A stretch of DNA of 8,205 nucleotides from Parcubacteria group bacterium GW2011_GWD2_43_10 (GCA_000995845.1 LCEZ01000056.1:1-8205), one strand, 5' to 3'. Shown: positions 1-6,364, numbered from the stretch's first letter. The notes: generated by a model from the sequence alone, not told the origin. A program made the numbers and translations.

Positions 1-8
1 CTCACCAG

Positions 9-135
9 AGCTGGGGGACATGGATTCGAACCATGATTATCCGCCCGAGGCGGACGTCCTTCTCTCTAATGGTAGGACGATGCCTGGAAGTTAGTTCTCG
101 CCAAAGCTGGGGGACATGGATTCGAACCATGATTA
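9..135. repeat. 31-bp direct repeat of tRNA 3' half (9-39 and 105-135)
   Basis: The two copies are identical over 31 nt and 96 bp apart. They cover the variable loop, T arm, acceptor 3' strand and discriminator, plus two bases after it. Exact duplication of a tRNA 3' half beside the intact gene is what tandem tRNA duplication, or integration at a tRNA attachment site, leaves behind. No integrase gene is in the window. Confidence 0.85.
11..87 (-). pseudogene. tRNA-like remnant with reversed D arm
   Basis: The 3' part is a perfect tRNA 3' half: variable loop, T arm (CATGG/TTCGAAT/CCATG at 35-19), acceptor 3' strand TCCCCCA (18-12) and discriminator G (11). It is identical over 31 nt to the neighbouring tRNA-Gln. 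The 5' part does not fit. No TGGGGGA acceptor 5' strand exists upstream, and at 79-65 the minus strand reads the reverse complement of the tRNA-Gln D arm (15 nt exact). The anticodon stem TCCGC/GCGGA closes a loop of only 5 nt (CTCGG). Using a 7-nt loop instead puts C at position 33. No confident anticodon can therefore be assigned. I read it as a decayed or rearranged copy; an assembly error at a repeated tRNA is the main alternative. Confidence 0.6.
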
Positions 136-167
136 CTGCGTCCAGAGCGCAGCGTCCTACCATTAGA
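65..167. repeat. 15-bp inverted repeat of the tRNA D arm (65-79 / 153-167)
   Basis: The plus strand reads TCTAATGGTAGGACG at 65-79. The minus strand reads the same 15 nt at 167-153, inside the D arm of tRNA-Gln. Two tRNA genes on the same strand should carry the D arm in the same direction, so the 65-79 copy is reversed relative to the 3' half it sits next to. Confidence 0.8.
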
Positions 168-177
168 CGATCCCCCA
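107..177 (-). tRNA. tRNA-Gln (anticodon CUG)
   Basis: The 71-nt cloverleaf is complete. The acceptor stem TGGGGGA/TCCCCCA has the U1-A72 pair typical of bacterial tRNA-Gln. It has a D arm GTCT/GGAC with loop AATGGTA, anticodon stem CTGCG/CGCAG with 7-nt loop CTCTGGA (anticodon CTG at 145-143, reading CAG codons), a 4-nt variable loop TAAT, and a T arm CATGG/CCATG with loop TTCGAAT. The discriminator is G and no 3' CCA is encoded (GCT follows), so CCA must be added after transcription. It lies about 65 nt downstream of the dnaX stop and has its own promoter-like sequence. Confidence 0.93.
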
Positions 178-207
178 GCCCTGACGGCAAAAAACTTGAT
201 CGCTCAG

Positions 208-236
208 AGTATAAGGTTAAAAAGAGAAAGAATCAA
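208..236 (-). promoter_or_regulatory. promoter of the tRNA-Gln unit
   Basis: On the minus strand TTGATT (236-231) and TATACT (213-208) are separated by exactly 17 nt. This predicts a start near 201, about 24 nt before the mature tRNA 5' end at 177. It lies in the gap after dnaX, so the tRNA probably does not depend on dnaX transcription. No terminator is evident between them, so readthrough is also possible. Confidence 0.6.
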
Positions 237-242
237 GCACCC

Positions 243-1751
243 CTATTCAATCACTTGCCCACCAAAAGTTGTTAGGACATTGGATAATAGGTCTGCCCCG
301 GTAGTTGCTTCGTCAGACTCACCGCGTAAACGCAATTTAATACCAAAGATCTTCGCCAGTGACTCCTCAACAACCTTTATAATTTTTGGATCTTTTACCC
401 GATCTAAATGCAACTGATAAGAAAAACCAACCGTTAGTGTTTCTCCCTCAAGCTTTATTGGCCGCGCCACTGATAAAATAAAGGATAATGAGTGATTATA
501 TTCCCTCAAATCTGCCACCACCTCAAGCCAACGCTCTGTTATTTGCTGTAAATTTAAACCACTAGCTTCTACCTTATCCGCCGGTAAATTGGCTTTGGTG
601 GCAGTTTTAGCCTTACTGTTTTCATCAGAGTTACTACCCTCAACCTTTGCCGTATTAGTTAAGCTTCCGATTTCAACTGCAGCTAATTCTAAAGGCAACT
701 GCCACAATTCGCTTGACCGCCAGCTGCTGTCAGCTGCTAGCCAGCGTTCTAACATCAGCTGTAATCTGGCTTGAGTCAAGCGGCTTGATAAATCAATCAA
801 CTTTTCCTGAAATTCAGGCAAAAGATCTATACTAGCTTCGTCAGCCAACTTGCCGCCGAGTTTAACTAACAGCATTTTCCGCATTAAATTCAAAACCTGG
901 CGATAAAAATAAGCAATATCACCCCCCTCTTCCAAAAAAGAATTGATCAGCTCAACCGCCCGACTGGTTTCGGCCTTGATTAAATAGCCGATGAAGTCTA
1001 ACGCCTGAGCCAGATCAGAATGAGGCAGGACTAAAGACGCGACCGCGGGCGTAATTGTTTTTTCACCCAAAGTAATTAATTTGCCTAAATAACCTTCAGC
1101 GTCACGGCTAGAACCGCCAGCTAATTCAACAATTTGACCTAAAACCGTCTCCTCAACCTTAATGCCCTCACGCTTGGCAAGATCACGCAAGCGCTCAAAT
1201 AAAACAGCTGAACTTAGTCGCTTAAAATCAAAACGCTGACAGCGCGACACAATCGTTTCTGGTAATTTATGGACTTCGGTAGTGCAGAGTATAAAAAGAA
1301 CATGAGCCGGCGGTTCCTCCAGGGTTTTGAGCAGAGCGTTAAAAGCCTCAGTTGTCAGCATGTGGACTTCATCCACGATCACGACTTTAAATTTTGACTG
1401 CGACGGCCCGTAAGGAATATGCTCTTTAATTTCTCTAATGTCATCAATCCTTCGGTTAGAAGCGGCATCTATTTCCAGCAGATCTAAAGAGCGTCCGCTG
1501 TTAATTGCCTGGCACGATTGGCACTTATTACACGGCTCACTATCTTGTTTTCGTCTTTGCTCACAATTGATCGCCTTAGCTAATAGACGCGCCACGGTGG
1601 TTTTGCCAATACCACGCATACCGCAGAATAAATAAGCATGCGCTATCTGCTGCTGAATTATTTCATTCTGCAAAGTCCTGGTAACATGCTCCTGGCCAAC
1701 TACTTCGGCAAAAACCGGCGGACGATATTTTCTATATAAAGATGAGGTCAT
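243..1751 (-). CDS. dnaX: DNA polymerase III subunit gamma/tau
   Basis: This is the clamp-loader ATPase that opens the sliding clamp for loading onto primed DNA and links it to the replicase in the cytoplasm. Seen in the 502-aa product: the N-terminal SLYRKYRP signature; Walker A GMRGIGKT (44-51, with M in place of the usual P); a zinc-binding cysteine set C63, C74, C77, C80; Walker B VVIVDEVH (123-130); sensor 1 near CTTE (156-159); the SRC motif (169-171); and a sensor 2-like GGSSRDAEG with R216. An oligomerisation-type helical region follows (about 245-365), then a low-complexity linker (366-398) and a compact C-terminal domain (400-478). It is shorter than the 643-aa E. coli tau. The ATG start places the family motif directly at the N terminus. 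A promoter with its -10 box only 9 nt upstream suggests a leaderless or nearly leaderless mRNA. Confidence 0.96.
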   Translation of the reverse strand: MTSSLYRKYRPPVFAEVVGQEHVTRTLQNEIIQQQIAHAYLFCGMRGIGKTTVARLLAKAINCEQRRKQDSEPCNKCQSCQAINSGRSLDLLEIDAASNRRIDDIREIKEHIPYGPSQSKFKVVIVDEVHMLTTEAFNALLKTLEEPPAHVLFILCTTEVHKLPETIVSRCQRFDFKRLSSAVLFERLRDLAKREGIKVEETVLGQIVELAGGSSRDAEGYLGKLITLGEKTITPAVASLVLPHSDLAQALDFIGYLIKAETSRAVELINSFLEEGGDIAYFYRQVLNLMRKMLLVKLGGKLADEASIDLLPEFQEKLIDLSSRLTQARLQLMLERWLAADSSWRSSELWQLPLELAAVEIGSLTNTAKVEGSNSDENSKAKTATKANLPADKVEASGLNLQQITERWLEVVADLREYNHSLSFILSVARPIKLEGETLTVGFSYQLHLDRVKDPKIIKVVEESLAKIFGIKLRLRGESDEATTGADLLSNVLTTFGGQVIE

Positions 1752-1760
1752 AACACAGCT

Positions 1761-1789
1761 ATTGTAGCGGACAGAAGCAACTCAGGCAA
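1761..1789 (-). promoter_or_regulatory. dnaX promoter
   Basis: Minus-strand TTGCCT (1789-1784) and TACAAT (1766-1761) are 17 nt apart. The start would fall around 1755-1753, only a few bases before the ATG at 1751. No Shine-Dalgarno sequence is seen in the 9 nt between the -10 box and the ATG. Confidence 0.55.
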
Positions 1790-1817
1790 TAATTAAGAGG
1801 CTTATCTAAAACACCAG

Positions 1818-1848
1818 CAAACAACACCCCCAATTGGGGTGTTGTTTG
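1818..1848 (-). terminator. intrinsic terminator after the AT-hook gene
   Basis: A 13-bp perfect stem (CAAACAACACCCC / GGGGTGTTGTTTG) closes a 5-nt loop. It starts 12 nt after the stop codon at 1860. On the minus strand the 3' arm is itself T-rich, but the sequence after it (CTGGTGTTTTAG) has only a short T run, so termination may be incomplete. It separates this gene from dnaX. Confidence 0.7.
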
Positions 1849-1859
1849 TATAAACTACT

Positions 1860-2591
1860 CTATATTTCCAAAGTATTGGCTGGGGGCGAGACTGAGGCAT
1901 TAACTTCCGCGGCGGGCGAAACTTCGCTAATTACTGGATTTTTTCTGGGCCGGCCACGTGGCCGCGGCGCCGGCGCCTCAAAAGCTTCAGCGGTAGTGGC
2001 AACTACCTCATTATTTACCCCTTCAATCACTCCTGCCTCAGACGCTTCCGCCCCTTCTTTCCTAATAACATTTTCAACTGCCGCCCAGGAAGAAGGCGTG
2101 CCTTTGGGCACTAACACCACCACTTCATCCCCTACTCCGGCTTTAAAATAAGTCACACTGGCTAATAAAATACGAAAAAATTGGCCTTTGGCTAAAACCC
2201 TAAACTCATCGGTTTGTTCATCGCGGGCCAACACGCCAACAATGCGCTCCCGCTCCACTGGGCCAATCTGTTTATAAATAAAAGAACCATCCGGACTGAT
2301 GGTCAGTTTTAATAAATCACCCTCAACTAATTTTGACTTAGAAGCGTAATTGGCCGGCACACTGTAAAGCTTACCGTCTGGCCCGACCATATTCTGCCCG
2401 TCAAAAACACCTTCAATTATTACCGCACCACCTTCGGTGCGCTGAACACTACCGCCGACTGGTTTAACTGCGGATTTTGTTTCTGTTTCCGGAGCGCCGG
2501 CGTCTTTTAATAATTGAGTGGCCGTATCTAAATTATTTCGTGCCGCCTCAACTAACTGACGAATTAAAACAATTTTTGACGATGTTGGCAT
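1860..2591 (-). CDS. conserved-looking hypothetical protein with C-terminal AT-hook
   Basis: I do not recognise a named family; 243 aa. Seen: a short helical N terminus (1-31), a linker, then a beta-rich globular core (about 55-175) with glycine turns such as GVFDGQNMVGPDGK and EGDLLKLTISPDG that suggest a small barrel or sandwich fold. An Ala/Glu/Pro-rich low-complexity tail (180-243) contains a textbook AT-hook, PRPRGRPRKNP (209-219), built on the GRP core that inserts in the minor groove of AT-rich DNA. There is no signal peptide or membrane segment. The ATG has AAGGA 9 nt upstream. It is monocistronic, with its own promoter and terminator. A nucleoid- or DNA-associated role is an inference from the AT-hook alone; a translation or RNA-related role of the barrel core is equally open. 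Confidence 0.8.
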   Translation of the reverse strand: MPTSSKIVLIRQLVEAARNNLDTATQLLKDAGAPETETKSAVKPVGGSVQRTEGGAVIIEGVFDGQNMVGPDGKLYSVPANYASKSKLVEGDLLKLTISPDGSFIYKQIGPVERERIVGVLARDEQTDEFRVLAKGQFFRILLASVTYFKAGVGDEVVVLVPKGTPSSWAAVENVIRKEGAEASEAGVIEGVNNEVVATTAEAFEAPAPRPRGRPRKNPVISEVSPAAEVNASVSPPANTLEI

Positions 2592-2600
2592 AATTTTGTT

Positions 2601-2605
2601 TCCTT
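2601..2605 (-). promoter_or_regulatory. Shine-Dalgarno of the AT-hook gene
   Basis: AAGGA on the minus strand, with 9 nt between it and the ATG at 2591. It supports this start and shows that at least some genes here use conventional ribosome binding sites. Confidence 0.65.
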
Positions 2606-2645
2606 GTGTTTTGCTTTGCCCCCCTTTTGGACGCGTGACAAAACG

Positions 2646-2667
2646 TTTAGGTTTTAACTCACCTAAA
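2646..2667 (-). promoter_or_regulatory. palindrome at the transcription start of the AT-hook gene
   Basis: A perfect 7-bp inverted repeat, TTTAGGT / ACCTAAA with an 8-nt spacer, begins 1 nt after the -10 box and covers the predicted start. It could be an operator or a hairpin at the 5' end of the leader. On the minus strand it is followed by CGTTTTG, so a weak attenuator or terminator for the upstream operon is another reading. Confidence 0.4.
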
Positions 2668-2668
2668 T

Positions 2669-2696
2669 AGTATAGTATGCTGTCTTAAAGTAGCAA
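2669..2696 (-). promoter_or_regulatory. promoter of the AT-hook gene
   Basis: Minus-strand TTGCTA (2696-2691) and TATACT (2674-2669) with a 16-nt spacer. The predicted start near 2662 gives a leader of about 70 nt. The -35 box lies directly behind the stop codon of the methyltransferase gene (2698). Confidence 0.5.
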
Positions 2697-2697
2697 A

Positions 2698-3249
2698 TTA
2701 AATATCCACAAGTTTCCCCACAGGCCGAACAATCTTTGTATACAGATAAATATTTATGTCTGAGGTTAGCGGTTTACTGACGGTATCTGGTTCAATCCCC
2801 GGCAAAGGAAAGGCGTAAGTTATGAATCTGGCGCCAGGCTTTAATTCAGTTTGCAGTTTTGGTAAGAGCTTGACCATGGCTGACGGTGTTAAAAAACAAA
2901 CAACAATATCTGCCTCTGATAAATCTATTTTCCAAAAATTACTGAATTTAATTTCCGCCCTATCAGTTAAGCCAGCCAACCATATTTTTATTCGGCTGAT
3001 AATGAAAGGCAAAATTGCGATTTCATAACCACGGGCACGCAATTGATAACCTCTGACGGCCGCTGAAATAATTCGCCCGTCACCACAACCAAGGTCATAT
3101 AGTAATTGATCTGGCTGGCTTTGTGCTAAATCAAGTAACCTTTTAATATCTTGGCGCCTTAACGGTAACCAAGGTGCGGCTGATAAAGCCCCATAGGCTA
3201 AACTGCCTACGATTAATATTACCAATAATAATACAATTATCTCTGGCAC
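2698..3249 (-). CDS. membrane-anchored class I SAM-dependent methyltransferase
   Basis: The 183-aa protein has an N-terminal hydrophobic helix (about 3-25) that would tether it to the membrane with the catalytic domain in the cytoplasm. The domain shows motif I YDLGCGDGR (51-59) for AdoMet, an acidic residue at the end of the second strand (E76 in RGYEIA) for the ribose, a DLSEADIVVCFLTP strand (109-122), and the late LKPGARFITYAFPLPG strand (137-151). An N-terminal membrane helix, DLGCGDGR and a late GAR(F/V)..FP.PG segment resemble the FAM173/ANTKMT-type protein lysine methyltransferases. The substrate is inferred at most. The start is GTG, 5 nt after the ATPase stop, so it is the third gene of that operon. 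The ribosome site is weak (AGGG about 12 nt upstream), hinting at translational coupling. Confidence 0.85.
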   Translation of the reverse strand: MPEIIVLLLVILIVGSLAYGALSAAPWLPLRRQDIKRLLDLAQSQPDQLLYDLGCGDGRIISAAVRGYQLRARGYEIAILPFIISRIKIWLAGLTDRAEIKFSNFWKIDLSEADIVVCFLTPSAMVKLLPKLQTELKPGARFITYAFPLPGIEPDTVSKPLTSDINIYLYTKIVRPVGKLVDI

Positions 3250-3254
3250 TTAAT

Positions 3255-5786
3255 TTATAACCCTGGTTTAGTACCGGCTGAACTAGTGGCCGGCAACTGA
3301 GATGGCGGTGGTGTGGGGCTAGTCGTATTAGTTGGGGGTGTAACTGGTGTCGGCAGCACAGCGCGTTTAGCTCGCTCAATTATTTCACTCTCAACGCCGT
3401 ATTTAAGTCGTGAAAACTGCCGAGCGGAGACGGCTATAGCTTGGTCGCCAGCTAGGGGCGCCCGGGTACTGATATTAAAGGGCCGGGACGGCGTATTATT
3501 GATCAAAAGCTTTAAATAAGCCTGGAAAAGCTCAATATTAATTAGGTCATAAGATGAGAAAACCGGGGCAAATTCCTTAGCCAGGAATTCGGCATCTTCT
3601 ACGCCAATACGAAAAGAGACTACCGTGCCAGTGTTGCCGAACACCGCATCCCTGATTTTAGTATCACTACCATTAACCAACTGGCCAATGTACTGATGGG
3701 CTACAGTTAGATTAAGGCGGTATTTTCTAGCTTCAGATAAAATAACAACTATGGAATCAGTAATGAAATTCTGGAATTCATCAATGTAAAGATAAAAATT
3801 CTGGCGCTGATATTCGGGCAAGTCCGTGCGTGAAAGTGAAGCCATTAAAAACTTGCCGACAATGACCAGGCCCAACAGATAAGCATTGATATCACCAATT
3901 TTGCCCTTGGATAATTTTACCAACAGAATTTTTTTCTCGTCCATCACCTGCCTAAAATTAAAAGCACTTTTTTGTTGGCCAATTATTGGGCGCATAATAT
4001 CATTGGCCACAAACTGATTAAGCTTGGAAGTTATATAAGGCACCATGTTCGCCAGGGCGGCATCACCCCCAGCTTTTTGTGCTTCTTTCACCCAAAAATC
4101 ATGCACTACCGGATCTTTAACTTGAGTTAATTTATAGCGGCGAAAATCAGGATCAGCCAATACTTTGGATATTTCCATTAAGGTAGCGCCGCTGGCGGGA
4201 TCGCTCATGATCAAGAGCATGGCATTTCTCATATATTGCTCAAACATCGGCCCGCCGGTTTGCCTTAAATCATAAAGTTTATCTAAAATCTTTATCATTT
4301 CATTAATGACAAAGGTTTTCTGCTCCGGATACTTAGGATCATATTCCAATAAATTCAAACCCTGCGGCCGCTCAATATCTGAAGGATCAAATATAATTAC
4401 ATCTTCCAGTCGGTTTTTAGGTACCCGCGCCAAAATCGCTTCAGCTAGATCACCATGGGGATCTATCACAGCTACACCTTCGCCAGCGGTGATATCCTGG
4501 ACTGCTAAATTTTCAATGAATACACTTTTACCGGTGCCAGACTTACCAATGATGTACATGTGCCGGGAACGATCAGCCGGCTGCATATGTATTTCTTTGC
4601 TTTCTCCGCGGTAATTGCTAAAACCCAAAAGAATTCCAGTGGTGGGTGCGTTAGCTGGCGGCGGCGCTTGCCTGGCGGTTAACCAGCGTATTTGCGGATT
4701 ATCCATATTAGGCAAGGGAAAATGATAGATACTAGTAAGTTCTTCAGTATTTAGGACAAAATATTTTCTCTCAGTAAAAGACCGATGAATGAAATTATAA
4801 AGAAAGTTGTTAAGATTTGGCGGTTTAGCCACCTCTAAACGATTGCCATATTGATAAATGCTATATTGCGTAAAAGAATTGGCTAAATTGCTCAAATGAG
4901 CTTCAGCTAAGGCCTGATTAGGGGCCGCCACCACCAAACGGCAGCACACGTCCAAACCAGCCTTGGTGGCTTTTTCTTCTATCCCCTTGATCATCTGCTC
5001 CTCAGCTGGCGACAAACGATGCGGCTCTGATTTTTTATCATCCTTCTTTTTATTAGAACCAAAAAAGCTACTAACAAAAGAAACAGTTTTGCTTATTTTA
5101 TTTTCCTGAGATACTTCCTGGAATGATTTGCCCTGCTGCATAGCTGAAGCAACTTGTACCCCCTGCCGACGCCAGCTAGGGCCAGCGGACCTCACCACCA
5201 ATTGCATGGCCGCGGCCGCCGGCGCCTCAATTTTTGTCATGGCATTTATAATGCTTTCCAGGGAATCAGCTTCAAATTGCTTATAAGTCTTAATTGGAAA
5301 AGCTGAAGACCGAGAAAGTCTCATATTTGCGCCTAAGGTAATACCACGGGGTAAGAAAATATTATAATCTGACGCTTCCTGAATAACTGCCGCCGGGTAA
5401 GTAGCGTGAATCTCCTGCTCTACAAATGAACGCATTTTTTGTGAAACAACAATATAAAAAGATATTGCCCCATCCTGAACCACTAATTCCAATGACAAAT
5501 GGTCCTCCCTGCCCTTTAACCAATGTGTGGCATCAGTTTGTGCTTTAAGACCACCAATCGCTGACCATAAGACCTCTGCCACCGCTAATTGATCAGATAT
5601 GTTTTTTTCTGGTGCTCCGGCTTTACCGTCGGCTGACAAACCTTGCCTTGGCACTAAAACCAACAAAACTGTCATATTAAAACTAGCTGCCAATGAGGTC
5701 AGGCGATGCCAAAATAACCGTAAAGTATAAACCACAGCCGCTAAAATTAGAACTACTGGAATTAATAATAGCCAAATAACTTGCAC
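3255..5786 (-). CDS. membrane-anchored HerA/VirB4/TraD-type ATPase (type IV secretion-like)
   Basis: The 843-aa protein likely forms a hexameric ring motor that moves DNA or protein across the envelope. Seen: one N-terminal membrane helix (about 3-25); a long family-specific region (50-370) with a Lys-rich linker (240-255); then the RecA-like motor. This has Walker A GKSGTGKS (414-421), the IDPHGDL signature (441-447) typical of the HerA/TraG superfamily, Walker B NFYLYIDEFQNF (663-674), and a sensor segment AHQYIGQL (696-703). The C-terminal 33 residues are Pro/Thr/Ser-rich and probably flexible. The GTG start is supported by AGGAG 9 nt upstream. It lies 3 nt after the upstream helical protein and 5 nt before the methyltransferase. 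No relaxase, pilin or other secretion gene is in view, so conjugation is not shown; it may be an orphan motor for pili, DNA uptake or export. Confidence 0.9.
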   Translation of the reverse strand: MQVIWLLLIPVVLILAAVVYTLRLFWHRLTSLAASFNMTVLLVLVPRQGLSADGKAGAPEKNISDQLAVAEVLWSAIGGLKAQTDATHWLKGREDHLSLELVVQDGAISFYIVVSQKMRSFVEQEIHATYPAAVIQEASDYNIFLPRGITLGANMRLSRSSAFPIKTYKQFEADSLESIINAMTKIEAPAAAAMQLVVRSAGPSWRRQGVQVASAMQQGKSFQEVSQENKISKTVSFVSSFFGSNKKKDDKKSEPHRLSPAEEQMIKGIEEKATKAGLDVCCRLVVAAPNQALAEAHLSNLANSFTQYSIYQYGNRLEVAKPPNLNNFLYNFIHRSFTERKYFVLNTEELTSIYHFPLPNMDNPQIRWLTARQAPPPANAPTTGILLGFSNYRGESKEIHMQPADRSRHMYIIGKSGTGKSVFIENLAVQDITAGEGVAVIDPHGDLAEAILARVPKNRLEDVIIFDPSDIERPQGLNLLEYDPKYPEQKTFVINEMIKILDKLYDLRQTGGPMFEQYMRNAMLLIMSDPASGATLMEISKVLADPDFRRYKLTQVKDPVVHDFWVKEAQKAGGDAALANMVPYITSKLNQFVANDIMRPIIGQQKSAFNFRQVMDEKKILLVKLSKGKIGDINAYLLGLVIVGKFLMASLSRTDLPEYQRQNFYLYIDEFQNFITDSIVVILSEARKYRLNLTVAHQYIGQLVNGSDTKIRDAVFGNTGTVVSFRIGVEDAEFLAKEFAPVFSSYDLINIELFQAYLKLLINNTPSRPFNISTRAPLAGDQAIAVSARQFSRLKYGVESEIIERAKRAVLPTPVTPPTNTTSPTPPPSQLPATSSAGTKPGL

Positions 5787-5789
5787 AAT

Positions 5790-6254
5790 TTACTTCTCCT
5801 GGCGGAGTTTTAATATTTTCTCCGCTTTTATTTTAGCTTCCTGTTCAACAAAATAACGGTTAATGCCAGTAATGGACAATAACCACTGTTTAATAAGCGC
5901 TAAAATTTCACTGATCTTAAATTTAGTCTGCTGCAGTAGTGTTGTAATTTTCTTAGCTGTCGTTTCCCCCAAGATTTTAAACTTAGCCTGATCCTGCTGG
6001 TTTAACTCACTATAAAGCCGTGCCAAGTCTTCTTCTAAAATATGCTCCACTTTTTTTTGCAACACCACTGGTTCAGTTAAAACAAACGGCGCCGGACTAG
6101 GGGGCACTAAGACGGTTGATACTGATTCTGCTTCTTTACTTTTTTCAAAACCAAGACTCTCCCCTCCTCTTTCAGGAGCTTCTGGCTGCGACTCAATTGT
6201 CGTCTCAGGAAATTGCTCAGCTGGCCGCGGAACTAACCTTAATGGATCTGGCAT
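5790..6254 (-). CDS. hypothetical protein, disordered N terminus and helical C terminus; ATPase partner
   Basis: The 154-aa protein belongs to no named family I recognise. Residues 1-62 are rich in Pro, Glu and Ser and probably disordered. Residues 64-154 are predicted helical, with a charged segment (QKKVEHILEEDLARLYSEL), a more hydrophobic helix (ILALIKQWLLSITGINRYF, 117-135) and a basic end (KIKAEKILKLRQEK). The hydrophobic helix could sit on a membrane or pack against the ATPase. The gene ends 3 nt before the ATPase start, and this small protein/large ATPase pairing is one I associate with Patescibacteria genomes (memory, not checked). A role as adaptor or regulator of the motor is an inference from position. 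The ATG lies 8 nt after a TATAAT box, with no Shine-Dalgarno sequence. Confidence 0.8.
   Translation of the reverse strand: MPDPLRLVPRPAEQFPETTIESQPEAPERGGESLGFEKSKEAESVSTVLVPPSPAPFVLTEPVVLQKKVEHILEEDLARLYSELNQQDQAKFKILGETTAKKITTLLQQTKFKISEILALIKQWLLSITGINRYFVEQEAKIKAEKILKLRQEK
5796..5800 (-). promoter_or_regulatory. Shine-Dalgarno deciding the GTG start of the ATPase
   Basis: Minus-strand AGGAG with 9 nt to the GTG at 5786. It lies inside the last codons of the preceding gene, as expected in a tightly packed operon. Confidence 0.75.
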
Positions 6255-6262
6255 ATAAGAAA

Positions 6263-6271
6263 ATTATACCA
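6263..6271 (-). promoter_or_regulatory. extended -10 promoter of the ATPase operon
   Basis: Minus-strand TGGTATAAT is a consensus -10 hexamer with the upstream TGN extension. A -35 box at the normal distance is poor, as is usual for extended -10 promoters. Eight nucleotides separate the hexamer from the ATG at 6254, so the mRNA would be leaderless or nearly so. Confidence 0.6.
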
Positions 6272-6301
6272 CGCCATAAATATCACTTCCAGGCAATAAT
6301 C

Positions 6302-6310
6302 TGTTATACT
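6302..6310 (+). promoter_or_regulatory. candidate extended -10 promoter toward the antiporter
   Basis: TGTTATACT on the plus strand matches an extended -10 element (TGN plus TATACT). It predicts a start near 6317, which would give the antiporter a leader of about 145 nt containing both arms of the inverted repeat. No good -35 box is seen. Confidence 0.4.
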
Positions 6311-6319
6311 AATATTTGT

Positions 6320-6364
6320 ATGCCCAGTATAACAACTTTGCTAGGGCTCGTATCAATCACTTAA
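6320..6364 (+). CDS. possible 14-codon leader ORF
   Basis: ATG at 6320 encodes MPSITTLLGLVSIT and stops at TAA 6362-6364. It begins 9 nt after the extended -10 box, the same geometry as the probable leaderless starts of dnaX and the ATPase operon. It coincides almost base for base with the left arm of the inverted repeat. There is no homology evidence and an ORF this short is easily fortuitous; only its position makes it noteworthy. Confidence 0.2.
   Translation: MPSITTLLGLVSIT

Noticed and set aside
189..237. CTTGAT...ATCAAG followed by TTTTTT on the minus strand as a dnaX terminator
   Set aside because: The stem is only 6 bp with a 31-nt loop, and the segment between holds a good promoter. 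Not a credible terminator.
2..275. Overlapping small ORFs on both strands with repeated peptides such as IMVRIHVPQLW
   Set aside because: They are translations of the tRNA-Gln gene and its duplicated 3' half, so the peptide repeat only mirrors the DNA repeat.
1059..1066. A run of six A in dnaX (minus strand) as an E. coli-like A AAA AAG frameshift site
   Set aside because: The run lies in codons GAA AAA ACA, the wrong phase for tandem slippage, and is shorter than the T. thermophilus type of A run.
6116..6319. Plus-strand ORF starting at 6116 upstream of the antiporter
   Set aside because: It is mostly the antisense of the 154-aa gene and runs into the intergenic repeats. Only its last 14 codons, from the ATG at 6320, are of interest because of position.
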